Notes under the pieces: generated by a model
The model's input: only the letters and a program-made list of their open reading frames with translations
Told to the model about the DNA's origin: nothing
Databases searched by the model: none
Program-made: the position numbers and the translations under genes
NCBI GenBank assembly: GCA_964556895.1
Contig: CAZKYC010000009.1
Coordinates: 14,169-78,168, forward strand
Reading direction: 5' to 3'
Source: Hinthialibacter sp964556895
GTDB lineage: Bacteria > Hinthialibacterota > Hinthialibacteria > Hinthialibacterales > Hinthialibacteraceae
DNA length: 64,000 nt
Shown here: piece by piece, positions 42,658 through 51,619 of the stretch
Layout of the letters: every line of letters begins with the position of its first letter
Position numbering within the stretch: the stretch's first letter is position 1

Positions 42658-44697
42658 GGCCATGTGAGATGAAGAGTTTTGAGGCCGCGCGTAAGACGGA
42701 ATCAATACGTTGGTTTCGTGGTTCATCGCGTCATACCGTGACACGCTCATCTTGAGGCCGTTTGAAGCGTTTCGCAAGACATCTCCGACCGGAAGTTTCA
42801 TTTCCGCTTCCCACGCGTCTGTCGCCAAGACAGCCGCGCCGTCCCATTCGACCGACCACGCTACATCGCCGTTCTTGCTGTCTAACCGTTCGCCATTTGA
42901 TGACAATAAATAGGTATACACGTCTTGTCCGCTGCGAATCGAAAACCGCAAATGCTCATTCGAATATAATGACTGATGATCACGCCCCTTAAACACTGAA
43001 GAGCGTTGAACAAACGAAGGGTCTTGAAGCATCTTGGCGTAGATGTACAAAAACTCGCCGTCATGAAGAAACCCAATACGGGAAGAGTGGGCCGGTTCGG
43101 CGCCGGTCTGATTCACAAACAGGTTATCGATATAAAGCGCCTTCGCCCAACTGGGTTCGACAGAACCGGCGCGGTCAATACGGCCAGTCGCCTTCGGAAC
43201 AACATATTTAAGTGGTTTTACGACCTGTAATGGAGACAACACAATGGTTGAGTTACGAAATCCACGGATGGGGTTTCGGTAGTCTTGAAGAAATTCGTCA
43301 TACGCCAATTGAATTTGAAGTTGTGGTAGTGGATACAATTGTTCCGGCTGAGAATAAGCGGCGGTAAACTCAAAGGCGAGCGCTTGTTCCGGCGCCAGCC
43401 GAAACACGCTCTGAACCGGCGAGGCGACCGTCCACGAACCAGCGGTGTTCCAGGTCATTGATCCGCGTAGTGGAATCGTAAACCGGGTTGGAACATTGGC
43501 TTCACCGTGAATCTCAACCGTGCTCCATTGATAAAATGTTTTATCAATCCAATCGTTCAGGTCGCGTTCGAGTTCCATCATCTCAAATGAGACAAACTCA
43601 GTGGGGCTGACGCCGCCGTCTTTGTCGCGGACAAATGAATCAAACCCCCGCCCGCTCTCATCAATGGCCTTAACCAACAAGCGGTCGCCTTGGCTTTCTA
43701 CAGTCAAAAAATGGCGCCGATTTTCACGAAACGCCGTATAAGAAAACAGTGTTGATGGCAATGGAGACGCAGCGCCGCCTACATTCACATGACATACGCC
43801 ATACTGTGGATACCCCTCAACATCGCCAATTGGATATGTTCGATGATAAAACGAGTCGCCGCTGGCGACGACCAAATCAGCCTGGTGTGTTTGGAGCACT
43901 GGTTGCAACAACCAGCGGTTTGGTGGGACGCTTCTGGCTGTGTTTGCGGAAAATAACGGTTGCTCAATGAAAACGATAATCCATTTTTGTTGCGTCGACC
44001 TCAGCGTCTCGTCTAGCCATGAGGCTTGGGTTTGCGCCGCGTCTCCAACCAGTGAGTCATCAAGCCGTACTAACAAAAAATTGCCCAATTCAAAGGCGCC
44101 ATAGGTTTGGTCTGTTCCAACATATGAGAATGGGACAGGGCGCTGGTTAAACCCGGTTAATATAAAATCAATTGGAGTGATTGATATCAGGCTGCCCAGT
44201 GGGTTAAACAACTCGTTGCGCCAAGCGGTCGGGCTGGTTGGTTGTGAAACAACACGCCCTGCGTGAAAGATGAGATGCGGTTGAACTTTGTGGATTTGGT
44301 CCGCCAGTCGTTCGGTCGCGTTTTGATTTCCCGCGGTCCCGCTAATAATAGCTATTTTGACGCCGTCGCCGCCGCGTGGAGGCGCCGTTTTGAAGGTAAA
44401 CGTGTTTGTAATCTGATCATTCCAGCGGCATCGGTAGGAGTATAACGTATTTGGCGTTAACCCATTGATTTGAATGCGATGAATGTTTGCTGGTTTAGAG
44501 TCGCTGGCTGACTGGTTAAATTCATTTTGGCCTACTTGGACCGTCCCGATGGTTTCTTCTTGGGTTTCCCAGACCACCGTGACGCTCTTTGGCGTCATTT
44601 CATGAAGAAACGGCCCCGACACTAGCGCCCCCATACAGACTGATGGTGTATAGAGTAAAGCCGTAAATAGCATCGCCAAAAAAGATAAGCGCATCAT
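42637..44697 (-). CDS. secreted degenerate metallophosphoesterase with CBM9-like C-terminal domain
   Basis: A 686-residue exported protein: signal peptide (residues 1-22), a fibronectin III-like purple acid phosphatase N-terminal domain (about 25-105; LTPNTLYSYRC), a calcineurin-like phosphoesterase fold (about 110-340), a linker, and a C-terminal CBM9/DOMON-like beta domain (about 510-686). The metal-ligand motifs are replaced: ISGTAG instead of xDxx at the first strand, HAGRV instead of HxGD, TGFNQ instead of GNHE, and EQPLF instead of the HxPxY-type histidine. So it probably binds rather than cleaves phosphate esters. Function unknown. Confidence 0.7.
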   Translation of the reverse strand: MMRLSFLAMLFTALLYTPSVCMGALVSGPFLHEMTPKSVTVVWETQEETIGTVQVGQNEFNQSASDSKPANIHRIQINGLTPNTLYSYRCRWNDQITNTFTFKTAPPRGGDGVKIAIISGTAGNQNATERLADQIHKVQPHLIFHAGRVVSQPTSPTAWRNELFNPLGSLISITPIDFILTGFNQRPVPFSYVGTDQTYGAFELGNFLLVRLDDSLVGDAAQTQASWLDETLRSTQQKWIIVFIEQPLFSANTARSVPPNRWLLQPVLQTHQADLVVASGDSFYHRTYPIGDVEGYPQYGVCHVNVGGAASPLPSTLFSYTAFRENRRHFLTVESQGDRLLVKAIDESGRGFDSFVRDKDGGVSPTEFVSFEMMELERDLNDWIDKTFYQWSTVEIHGEANVPTRFTIPLRGSMTWNTAGSWTVASPVQSVFRLAPEQALAFEFTAAYSQPEQLYPLPQLQIQLAYDEFLQDYRNPIRGFRNSTIVLSPLQVVKPLKYVVPKATGRIDRAGSVEPSWAKALYIDNLFVNQTGAEPAHSSRIGFLHDGEFLYIYAKMLQDPSFVQRSSVFKGRDHQSLYSNEHLRFSIRSGQDVYTYLLSSNGERLDSKNGDVAWSVEWDGAAVLATDAWEAEMKLPVGDVLRNASNGLKMSVSRYDAMNHETNVLIPSYARPQNSSSHMASVTFDQ

Positions 44698-44719
44698 CGT
44701 TCGTTTCTTTCAGCCGAAT

Positions 44720-46474
44720 TTACCGAGACAAAAGGTTGCTAAGCCGTTGTTTTAACGCAGTATATCGCTTTCGTATCTTATTGTTCCTTACCGCAATCTC
44801 AAGGGCGCTCGGGTCGCCAATCAAAACCACCAACGCCTTACCTCGACTCACTGCAGTATATAACAAATTACGCTGCAACATGGGGTAATGCGCCCTCAAA
44901 ATGGGAATGATCACCGCAGGGAATTCGCTGCCTTGTGATTTATGGACAGTCATCGCATAAGCCAGCGTGGTGTGAACCAATTCTGTCCAGTGATACAGTA
45001 CGTCCCGGTCTTGAAAGTTGATTGTGGCGGTTTTTTTGGTTGTATTGATATCTGAGACAAACCCGATATCGCCGTTAAACACATCTTTGGTATAGTCATT
45101 CTTGGTCTGCATGATCTTTTCGCCTATCGACAAACCATAAGCGGCCAGCTCAATTCGCGAAGACGATGGATTTAACTGGTTCTGTAACATCTGGTTCATG
45201 GTCTCGACGCCTACCGCTTTTTTGATCATTGGACAGAGAACTTGAATGTCGGTCTTAGGGTCGAAGCCAAACTGGGTTGGGATGCGCTGGGTCGCCATTT
45301 CAACCACAGCGTCTTGGGCGCGCTGAGGTTGGGGGCGGGGTACAAAAAAGAAATCCTGGCCTGATTCTAAGCCCAGTCCGTCCATTTCAGGAATCTCTCC
45401 GCGATTGATTCTCTGGGCGTTGATTGAGATCAGGCTGCCTTCTTGTTGGCGAAAAATTTCTTTCAAACAGATGGTGCGAAAACACTCGCTTTCAATCAGG
45501 TCATGCAAGACCAGTCCGGGGCCGACCGCGGGCAATTGGTCAACATCTCCGACAAAAATTAAATGGGTGTGCAGTGGAAGCGCCTCAAGCAAGTGGGACA
45601 TCAGTTCAATATCAACCATTGAGGCTTCATCAATCACAAGCAGGTCGCATTTCAACTGCCGCGCCCGGTTGCGGTTAAACCGCTGCTTTTCGTGGTTGTA
45701 TTCAAGCAGGCGGTGAATGGTTGAAGCGGATTGCCCCGTGCTTTCACCCAGGCGCTTGGCTGCTCGTCCGGTTGGCGCCGCCAGCAAAATTCGCGCGCCG
45801 CGGTGGCTCCATAGATGAAGGGCGCCGCGTATGATGGTTGTTTTGCCCGTGCCCGGGCCGCCGGTAATGATTACAATTTTGTCTTGCACCGAAGCGGCAA
45901 TGGCTGTGCGCTGGGCTGGCGCCAGGTCGATATTGAGGTCTGCCTCGACGATGTCGAGTTCGCCTTCATCCGGGCCTGACAGCCCGACTCGAGAAGGCGC
46001 GTTAAGTATCTTCGCTAACTTCTCAGCGGTTTGGGTTTCAGCGTGATGTAACGAAGTCGAATAAACCGGGTCGCCAAGTTCGTTAAGATCGCCGGGACGT
46101 TCGATTTCACCCATCTCGTGCAATTCATCCAGCACTTGAAAAAAATCGCCTTCATCGCCAAAACCGACCAACCTCATCAAACCCGATTGCAATTCTCTCA
46201 TCGGGAGAAAAATATGGCCATCATTGGCCGACAGGGTGAACACCCGGCGAATCGCCCCAGCCACCCGCAGCGAGTCTGTTTCCTGCATACCATGTTTGTA
46301 CGCCAGTTTTTCGGCGGTTTCCCAGGCCGACTTGTCGTTAACCCTCAACAATTGATACGGATCATTCTGGACTTGAATTATCGCCTGGTCGCCAAAAAAC
46401 CCATACGCCTGAAACGCGAGCGCAGGGCTGAGGCCAAGATCAATTAATTGTTGTATAACTTTTCGTTTTGATGC
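44720..46474 (-). CDS. recD2: RecD2-type DNA helicase lacking the N-terminal domain
   Basis: A 584-residue superfamily 1B 5'-3' helicase. It begins at the helix-hairpin-helix region (LIDLGLSPALAFQAYGFFGD), with the helicase core from about residue 185: GGPGTGKTT (Walker A, about 203), APTGRAAKRL, VIDEASMVD, GDVDQLPAVGPG, and the UvrD_C_2 segment YAMTVHKSQGSEFPAV (about 505) with LLYTAVSRGK. Typical RecD2 proteins have about 100-150 extra N-terminal residues (OB-like domain), absent here; the upstream gene end is only 71 bases away. The ATG at 46474 has GGGA eight to nine bases upstream; a longer frame to 46522 adds nothing recognisable. Confidence 0.88.
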   Translation of the reverse strand, partial: ASKRKVIQQLIDLGLSPALAFQAYGFFGDQAIIQVQNDPYQLLRVNDKSAWETAEKLAYKHGMQETDSLRVAGAIRRVFTLSANDGHIFLPMRELQSGLMRLVGFGDEGDFFQVLDELHEMGEIERPGDLNELGDPVYSTSLHHAETQTAEKLAKILNAPSRVGLSGPDEGELDIVEADLNIDLAPAQRTAIAASVQDKIVIITGGPGTGKTTIIRGALHLWSHRGARILLAAPTGRAAKRLGESTGQSASTIHRLLEYNHEKQRFNRNRARQLKCDLLVIDEASMVDIELMSHLLEALPLHTHLIFVGDVDQLPAVGPGLVLHDLIESECFRTICLKEIFRQQEGSLISINAQRINRGEIPEMDGLGLESGQDFFFVPRPQPQRAQDAVVEMATQRIPTQFGFDPKTDIQVLCPMIKKAVGVETMNQMLQNQLNPSSSRIELAAYGLSIGEKIMQTKNDYTKDVFNGDIGFVSDINTTKKTATINFQDRDVLYHWTELVHTTLAYAMTVHKSQGSEFPAVIIPILRAHYPMLQRNLLYTAVSRGKALVVLIGDPSALEIAVRNNKIRKRYTALKQRLSNLLSR

Positions 46475-46545
46475 CATTGGAGTTCCCGAAAGCAATATCG
46501 GTTCATTGTCCTTCAGGAACAATTGAATTCAAAGGACAGACGGGG

Positions 46546-47523
46546 CTAATGCTTCTCAATTTCAGCGGAAGCGATTTCTTCAATTTCTGGCGCCGTGCTT
46601 GTAATCGGGGCGGGAGAATGGCGCTTGCCTAAATGGCGTTGGGCGCTGAGAAGACACATCGCGCCGAAGAAAATCAAGGTTCCAGACACCCATTGTCCAA
46701 ACGACAATACTTCTTGAAAGATAAAATACGAGCCAATTGCCGTCAAAAATGGCGTTACCAGCGACACGCCAGCGCAGATCGATACGCCGATATGTTCAAG
46801 AGAGTAATAGTAAAACGTGTGTCCTAGCGCAATGCCAATCACAGCGGAAATTGCAAGCACGGTCAGCCTGCCCGACGACAGATCAAGCAGGCGCGCCGGT
46901 TCGCCAAACATCCACATCATGATAAACAGGCCGATTGAGGTATAGATGCAAATCACCGGAAACGAGATCCACGGGTCGATGCCTTGCATCCAGTAGCGCA
47001 CCGACACGCCATACATCGCCATGAAAAACGCAAAACAGAGAAGAATGATCAAGCCCGTCATGGTAACGCTGGAATACAGCGATTCAGACAATACGTTCAT
47101 CCCGATAAAACCGCCCAAACAAACGATGGCGCCGGCCCAGAATATTTTAGAACGAACCAGCGCCCGTTCGTCGATGAATAGGATGAGCGACATACCGACC
47201 GCGAATAAAATGGAGATTCGCCCCAAAAACATCATTAGCGCGGGTTCTAGATAATACGGCGTCATGGCGAAAAAGGTCTGACCAAACAGATTTACAAATG
47301 AGGGGACCAACGCCAGCCGCCAGATGTTCTTTGGCACGCGGTTTCGTGAATAAAAATACAAAAGCGGGCCCAGCCACAGTATCATAGAAAACGGATAACG
47401 AACCCCGTTCGCCGTCCAGGCGTCAATTTCGTGGCGGAACGAATGCAAAAAGAGTGGAATTGTCGCCCAACAGAGTATCGCGACCAGTAGCGACAATGAG
47501 GCTTGAATCTGGACTTTAGTCAT
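46546..47523 (-). CDS. EamA/DMT-family transporter
   Basis: A 325-residue inner-membrane protein with ten predicted helices arranged as two EamA repeats (about 10-145 and 160-300); the SLVTPFLTAIGSYFIFQEVL segment near the end is typical of the second repeat. Members export metabolites or amino acids; substrate unknown. The ATG at 47523 is preferred to a TTG six bases earlier. Confidence 0.88.
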   Translation of the reverse strand: MTKVQIQASLSLLVAILCWATIPLFLHSFRHEIDAWTANGVRYPFSMILWLGPLLYFYSRNRVPKNIWRLALVPSFVNLFGQTFFAMTPYYLEPALMMFLGRISILFAVGMSLILFIDERALVRSKIFWAGAIVCLGGFIGMNVLSESLYSSVTMTGLIILLCFAFFMAMYGVSVRYWMQGIDPWISFPVICIYTSIGLFIMMWMFGEPARLLDLSSGRLTVLAISAVIGIALGHTFYYYSLEHIGVSICAGVSLVTPFLTAIGSYFIFQEVLSFGQWVSGTLIFFGAMCLLSAQRHLGKRHSPAPITSTAPEIEEIASAEIEKH

Positions 47524-47529
47524 ACTCAA

Positions 47530-47832
47530 ACAAGTATCCTTCGCTCGAACGGGTTTGGCACCATAATGTCGACATACAAAATGAAATCAAGTGATTTGAG
47601 TGGTTATCTAGATTATCCTGAAGTGAGTACAAGGAGTTGGGGAGGGCGGGGCTCCCGCCGAGCCGCGAATACATGATCGACTTTCCAATTAACTGGCTCA
47701 CCAGAAGCCTGGCTGCCGCAGGCAGACAGGCTTCGCTCTTCTCAACTATTTAGCGGGATTTTTGTTTAGGCAGAATGTTTCTATGAATCAACAGAGTTTT
47801 TGACAGCTTTATAATTAAAATAATGAATCAAA
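47530..47832. other. intergenic stretch between the EamA gene and sbcD
   Basis: Divergent promoter region. A composite hairpin lies at 47706-47732 (AGCCTG..TGCC GCA GGCA..CAGGCT), which contains the 16-mer shared in reverse with 13579-13594. GGCGGG/CCCGCC (about 47645-47658) forms another. TTGACA at 47800-47805 is a perfect -35 box with TAATGA 15 bases on, which would place a transcript start near the sbcD ATG. Confidence 0.45.
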
Positions 47833-49086
47833 ATGACGAACCCAATAACCATTCTACATATCGCCGATCTGCATTTTGGTATGGAAAACTATGGCCATAC
47901 CAATTCGCAGACGGGGCTGCACACCCGCTTGGAGGATTTTTCAAACAGCCTCAAACAGGCCATCGACTATTCGATTGACCTGCCGGTTGATTTGGCGGTC
48001 TTCGCTGGCGACGCCTACAAACGAAACTCGCCCTCTCCGACTGAACAACGCGAACTGGTCAAACACGTTCAACGCCTGGCGGATGCTGGCATCCCCGTCG
48101 TGATGATCTCAGGCAATCACGATATCCCGGTCATGCACGGCAAGGCGTCATCCATTGATATCTTTCGATCATTGCGGCCAGGCATATTTCATATCTTTGT
48201 CAATCGCCCAACCTTGGGCGACAACAAGCCGCCTGTAATTGAAACCAAGAACGGGCCGATTGCGGTGTGTTGCCTGCCATACATCAGCCCCAGTTTTTTA
48301 TTGAACATTCCAGAGTATCAGGGATTCACTGGTGAAGAGTTGACTCACGCCTTTGAGGACTTCTACTCAAATGTTCTCCGAGACATGCAAGACGGCTTAC
48401 CAGATGATCTGCCGCGAATTCTCGTCTCCCATCTCACCGTTCATGGCGCGCAACTGGGCGGGTATCACGGGGCTCCTTTGTTATCAGATGAAATTCAAAT
48501 TCTTCCATCAACTCTGGCGAATGCAGGATATGACTATGTCGCGCTTGGTCACATTCACCTTCATCAAGACCTAAGCCCGCGGCCAGAGATCCCTGTTGTG
48601 TATTGTGGAAGCATTGACCGCGTCGATTTTAGCGAGGCGGAAGAAATCAAGGGATTTGTCATCGCCAAGGTGAAACGGGGCCGAAGCGAGTTTGAATACC
48701 GCACGGTTGATGTTCGTGAATTTGTGGATATCCGCATCAAACACAAACAAGACAGCGATCTGACTCAACGAATTTTAGACGAGCTTAAAATGGAGCCGAT
48801 AAAGGAAGCGGTTGTGCGAGTTCGTTATGAAGCGTCAGAAGAAGAAGTCCAACAAATAGACTTAAAAGCGATTCATGAAGCGCTGCGTCCGGCCCATCAT
48901 AAAGCGGGGTTGATTCGCATTCCCCTAGAGAGCAATTCAAAACGCCGAGGCTCAACCCTCTCAGAAGACGCCGAACTCGCCGATGCACTGGCCGCCTATT
49001 TCAATGAACATGAAGACTTCAAACAAGACGCCCAAGCCTTGCTCGAAAAGGCCAAAGACATCGAACAAAGCATCAAACTTCAGTAG
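47833..49086 (+). CDS. sbcD: SbcD-type DNA repair exonuclease
   Basis: A 417-residue Mre11/SbcD nuclease. Metallophosphoesterase motifs are intact: ILHIADLHFG (about 7-16), FAGDAYKR (about 58), ISGNHDIPV (about 94-102), VSHLTVHGA and LGHIHLHQ (about 239). The C-terminal capping region and an acidic helical end (NEHEDFKQDAQALLEKAKD) follow. The partner ATPase SbcC is not adjacent, unlike in most bacteria. Its 3' end overlaps the convergent ftsY gene by 14 bases. Alternatively it is a YhaO-like orphan nuclease. Confidence 0.88.
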   Translation: MTNPITILHIADLHFGMENYGHTNSQTGLHTRLEDFSNSLKQAIDYSIDLPVDLAVFAGDAYKRNSPSPTEQRELVKHVQRLADAGIPVVMISGNHDIPVMHGKASSIDIFRSLRPGIFHIFVNRPTLGDNKPPVIETKNGPIAVCCLPYISPSFLLNIPEYQGFTGEELTHAFEDFYSNVLRDMQDGLPDDLPRILVSHLTVHGAQLGGYHGAPLLSDEIQILPSTLANAGYDYVALGHIHLHQDLSPRPEIPVVYCGSIDRVDFSEAEEIKGFVIAKVKRGRSEFEYRTVDVREFVDIRIKHKQDSDLTQRILDELKMEPIKEAVVRVRYEASEEEVQQIDLKAIHEALRPAHHKAGLIRIPLESNSKRRGSTLSEDAELADALAAYFNEHEDFKQDAQALLEKAKDIEQSIKLQ

Positions 49087-50161
49087 GCTCTTCCTGCTTT
49101 TCGTCCTCAGTTTCGATGTTAAACAATGCCTTGGTGAACGTGTCAGGGTCAAAATGCTCCAGGTCATTTATGCTTTCGCCGACGCCGATCCATTTGACGG
49201 GCAGTTTCAATTGTTTGTGGACGGAGAGAACCACCCCGCCTTTGGCCGTGCCGTCAAGTTTTGTCAAAATAAGCCCACTGATTTGACAGGCTTCGGTAAA
49301 TGTCTTGGCTTGTGATAGCGCGTTTTGGCCTGTCGAAGCGTCAAGCACTAATAACGTCTCATGTGGCGCATTTTCCACTTCACGCGAAATCACCCGCGCC
49401 ATCTTGGCGAGTTCCTGCATCAAGTTTGACTTGGTATGCAGACGCCCGGCGGTGTCGATGATAACGATATCCGCGGGTTCTTCTTTGAGACGCTCCATCG
49501 CTAGGTATACCACAGATGACGGGTCGGCGCCTTCTTTGCCTCGCACAATTGGTACATCAGCGCGCTTCGCCCATACGCCGAGTTGTTCAATCGCGGCGGC
49601 GCGAAAGGTATCTGCGGCGACCAGCATGACCGACTTGCCGTCTTGTTTGAACTTGTTGGCGAGTTTTCCGATTGCGGTAGTTTTACCGACTCCGTTGACG
49701 CCGATAACCAAGTAAACGCTGGGGCCAGAATCGGCCAGCGCCATGCCGCGCTCGCCCTGTTCGAGCATCTCGCGGGAAATTTCTTGCAGGGTTTGAGTCA
49801 GCCAAGATAAATCGTCAGAATCTTTTTTCTTCTCGCGGCGGATGCGAGTCCTGAGTTCGTCCATCAATTCGGTGGTGGTGTCGATGCCGACATCCGCCAA
49901 GATCAAGACTTCTTCCAATTCATCTAAAAGATCGTCGTCAATTTTGCCGCGAAGGCGAAATATTTTGACAGCCTGCTTAACGATTGATTCACGGGTCTTG
50001 CTGAGCCGGTCAAATAATTTGCCGAACAAGCCTCGTTTGGGCGATTCGGACGCCTGCTCTTGATCAGATTCTGCGGATACGAATTCTTGAACAGACGCTT
50101 CAGGCTGAATCTCAGCCTGTGGTTCTACGGGTTCATTTTTTTCCTGGCGTTTCCAAAACAT
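49073..50161 (-). CDS. ftsY: signal recognition particle receptor
   Basis: A 362-residue SRP-type GTPase that docks ribosome-SRP complexes at the membrane. A short acidic A domain (about 1-40) is followed by the N domain (RGLFGKLFDRLSKTRESIVK) and the G domain: GVNGVGKTTAIGKLA (about 150-164), DTFRAAAIEQL, DTAGRLHTKSNLM, TKLDGTAKGG and the closing GVGESINDLEHFD. Complete. Convergent 14-base overlap with sbcD. Confidence 0.97.
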   Translation of the reverse strand: MFWKRQEKNEPVEPQAEIQPEASVQEFVSAESDQEQASESPKRGLFGKLFDRLSKTRESIVKQAVKIFRLRGKIDDDLLDELEEVLILADVGIDTTTELMDELRTRIRREKKKDSDDLSWLTQTLQEISREMLEQGERGMALADSGPSVYLVIGVNGVGKTTAIGKLANKFKQDGKSVMLVAADTFRAAAIEQLGVWAKRADVPIVRGKEGADPSSVVYLAMERLKEEPADIVIIDTAGRLHTKSNLMQELAKMARVISREVENAPHETLLVLDASTGQNALSQAKTFTEACQISGLILTKLDGTAKGGVVLSVHKQLKLPVKWIGVGESINDLEHFDPDTFTKALFNIETEDEKQEEPTEV

Positions 50162-50360
50162 CTAGTTCAACCTTATTCAGAAAATTGGGGCAAAAGACTA
50201 TCTACCGTAGACATATTAAGTGTTGATATGGATGCTGCAAGGACAGTCAAATATGGTTCAGAAAGGCTATATTTCACCGCCAAGATTGATACTATAGAAG
50301 AGCATTTTTCACAGGGGAGACTATTCCAAATCGTTTTTGGTTGAAAGGAGAAGCAGCATC

Positions 50361-51536
50361 ATGTCAAATCGTCCATTGAATGTAGGGCTTGTTGGAGGGG
50401 GCGGAGGCGCGTTTATTGTTAATCCTCACCAAAAAGCCATCTTTTTTGACGGCACTCGCCGCGTCAGCGCCGCCGCGCTCCACCCAGACCCAGAGGTCGC
50501 CATGAAAGAGGCCGAAAACTGGGCGTATCCCGTCCGTGGATACAAAAATTATGACGACATGCTCGAAGAAGAAAGCAAGAAGCCTGAGGGGGAACGACTT
50601 GATTACATTCTGATCGTCACGCCGAATTTCGTCCACTTTGATCCCGCCAAGAAGGCCCTTGAGCGAGGCATCCCAGTTTTTTGCGAAAAGCCGCTCACGG
50701 TCAAATTAGAAGAATCAGATGAACTGGTCAAAATCGTCAAAGACAAGAACATTCCGTTCTGTGTCGCTCACACCTATTTAGGCCATTGGACCAGCCGCCT
50801 GTCGCGCCATATCGTCCAAAGCGGCTTGCTAGGCGATGTTCGCTGGGTTGACGCTTACTACATCCAGGGCTGGCTGGCTGACCGAACCGAAGACCAGGGC
50901 GTTCAACAAGCTGAATGGCGTGTTGACCCCAAACGCGCGGGCTTATCGGGCTGCGGCGGCGACATCGGTACACATGCCATGATGCAACTGCGCTATGTCA
51001 CTGGTCTGGAACCGACCAAAATTCTCGGCAACCTTGAAACCTTCGTCCAAGGCCGCCAGTTAGACGACCACTTCACCATCTATTGTGAATTAAATAACGG
51101 CGCCAAGGCCCTCTGTCGCGCGTCGCAAATCTGCATCGGCCACCTCAATGACCTCGGCATCGAAGTCTGTGGATCCAAGGGAACCTTGATCTGGCGCCAG
51201 GAAGAACCCGAAAAGGTCGAAATTCGCCTGCCAAACCAGCCAGACCGCGTCTACTGGCGCGGCGCCGTACAACCGAATGATGGCTTCTTGGGCGATATCC
51301 CTGAAGAGTTGATGGCGGAACCGACCATCCCTCCAGGACACCCCGAAGCCTTCCACGACGCCTTCGCGCGGCTTCACCGCTGCTTCGAAGAAGACGTGCG
51401 CGCCTACCAGGCGGGCAATTACAAAGGCGCTGACGGTTCAAAATATGCCACCGTCGAAGACGGCCGCCACGGCATCTACTTTATCACCAAGGCTGTCGAG
51501 AGCAGCCAAAAAGGTGGAATTTGGGTCGACCTATAG
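50361..51536 (+). CDS. Gfo/Idh/MocA-family oxidoreductase
   Basis: A 391-residue NAD(P)-dependent sugar or polyol dehydrogenase. N-terminal Rossmann motif VGLVGGGGGAFI (residues 6-17), then DYILIVTPNFVH and the family motif CEKPLTV with the catalytic Lys (about 108-114). The C-terminal domain has GDIGTHAMMQLRYV, where Asp and His form the usual active-site pair. AAGGAG ten bases before the ATG at 50361 decides the start. A strong terminator follows, so it is a single gene. Substrate unknown. Confidence 0.92.
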   Translation: MSNRPLNVGLVGGGGGAFIVNPHQKAIFFDGTRRVSAAALHPDPEVAMKEAENWAYPVRGYKNYDDMLEEESKKPEGERLDYILIVTPNFVHFDPAKKALERGIPVFCEKPLTVKLEESDELVKIVKDKNIPFCVAHTYLGHWTSRLSRHIVQSGLLGDVRWVDAYYIQGWLADRTEDQGVQQAEWRVDPKRAGLSGCGGDIGTHAMMQLRYVTGLEPTKILGNLETFVQGRQLDDHFTIYCELNNGAKALCRASQICIGHLNDLGIEVCGSKGTLIWRQEEPEKVEIRLPNQPDRVYWRGAVQPNDGFLGDIPEELMAEPTIPPGHPEAFHDAFARLHRCFEEDVRAYQAGNYKGADGSKYATVEDGRHGIYFITKAVESSQKGGIWVDL

Positions 51537-51562
51537 CCTACGAATAACTCAAGCGGTAAACT

Positions 51563-51592
51563 AAGGGGTGGCGATAGCCGCCCCTTTTTTTA
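51563..51592 (+). terminator. intrinsic terminator of the Gfo/Idh/MocA gene
   Basis: AAGGGGTGGC / GCCGCCCCTT stem (one G-T pair) with a GATA loop, then TTTTTTTA. 27 bases past the stop codon. Confidence 0.88.
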
Positions 51593-51619
51593 GTTTTTGC
51601 GTTTAGGAACCCGCCCAAC

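Noticed and set aside
50060..50344. 94-codon plus-strand frame over the ftsY start
   Set aside because: Its first part is antisense to the ftsY N-terminus and the rest covers the promoter gap; no ribosome-binding site and no recognisable sequence.
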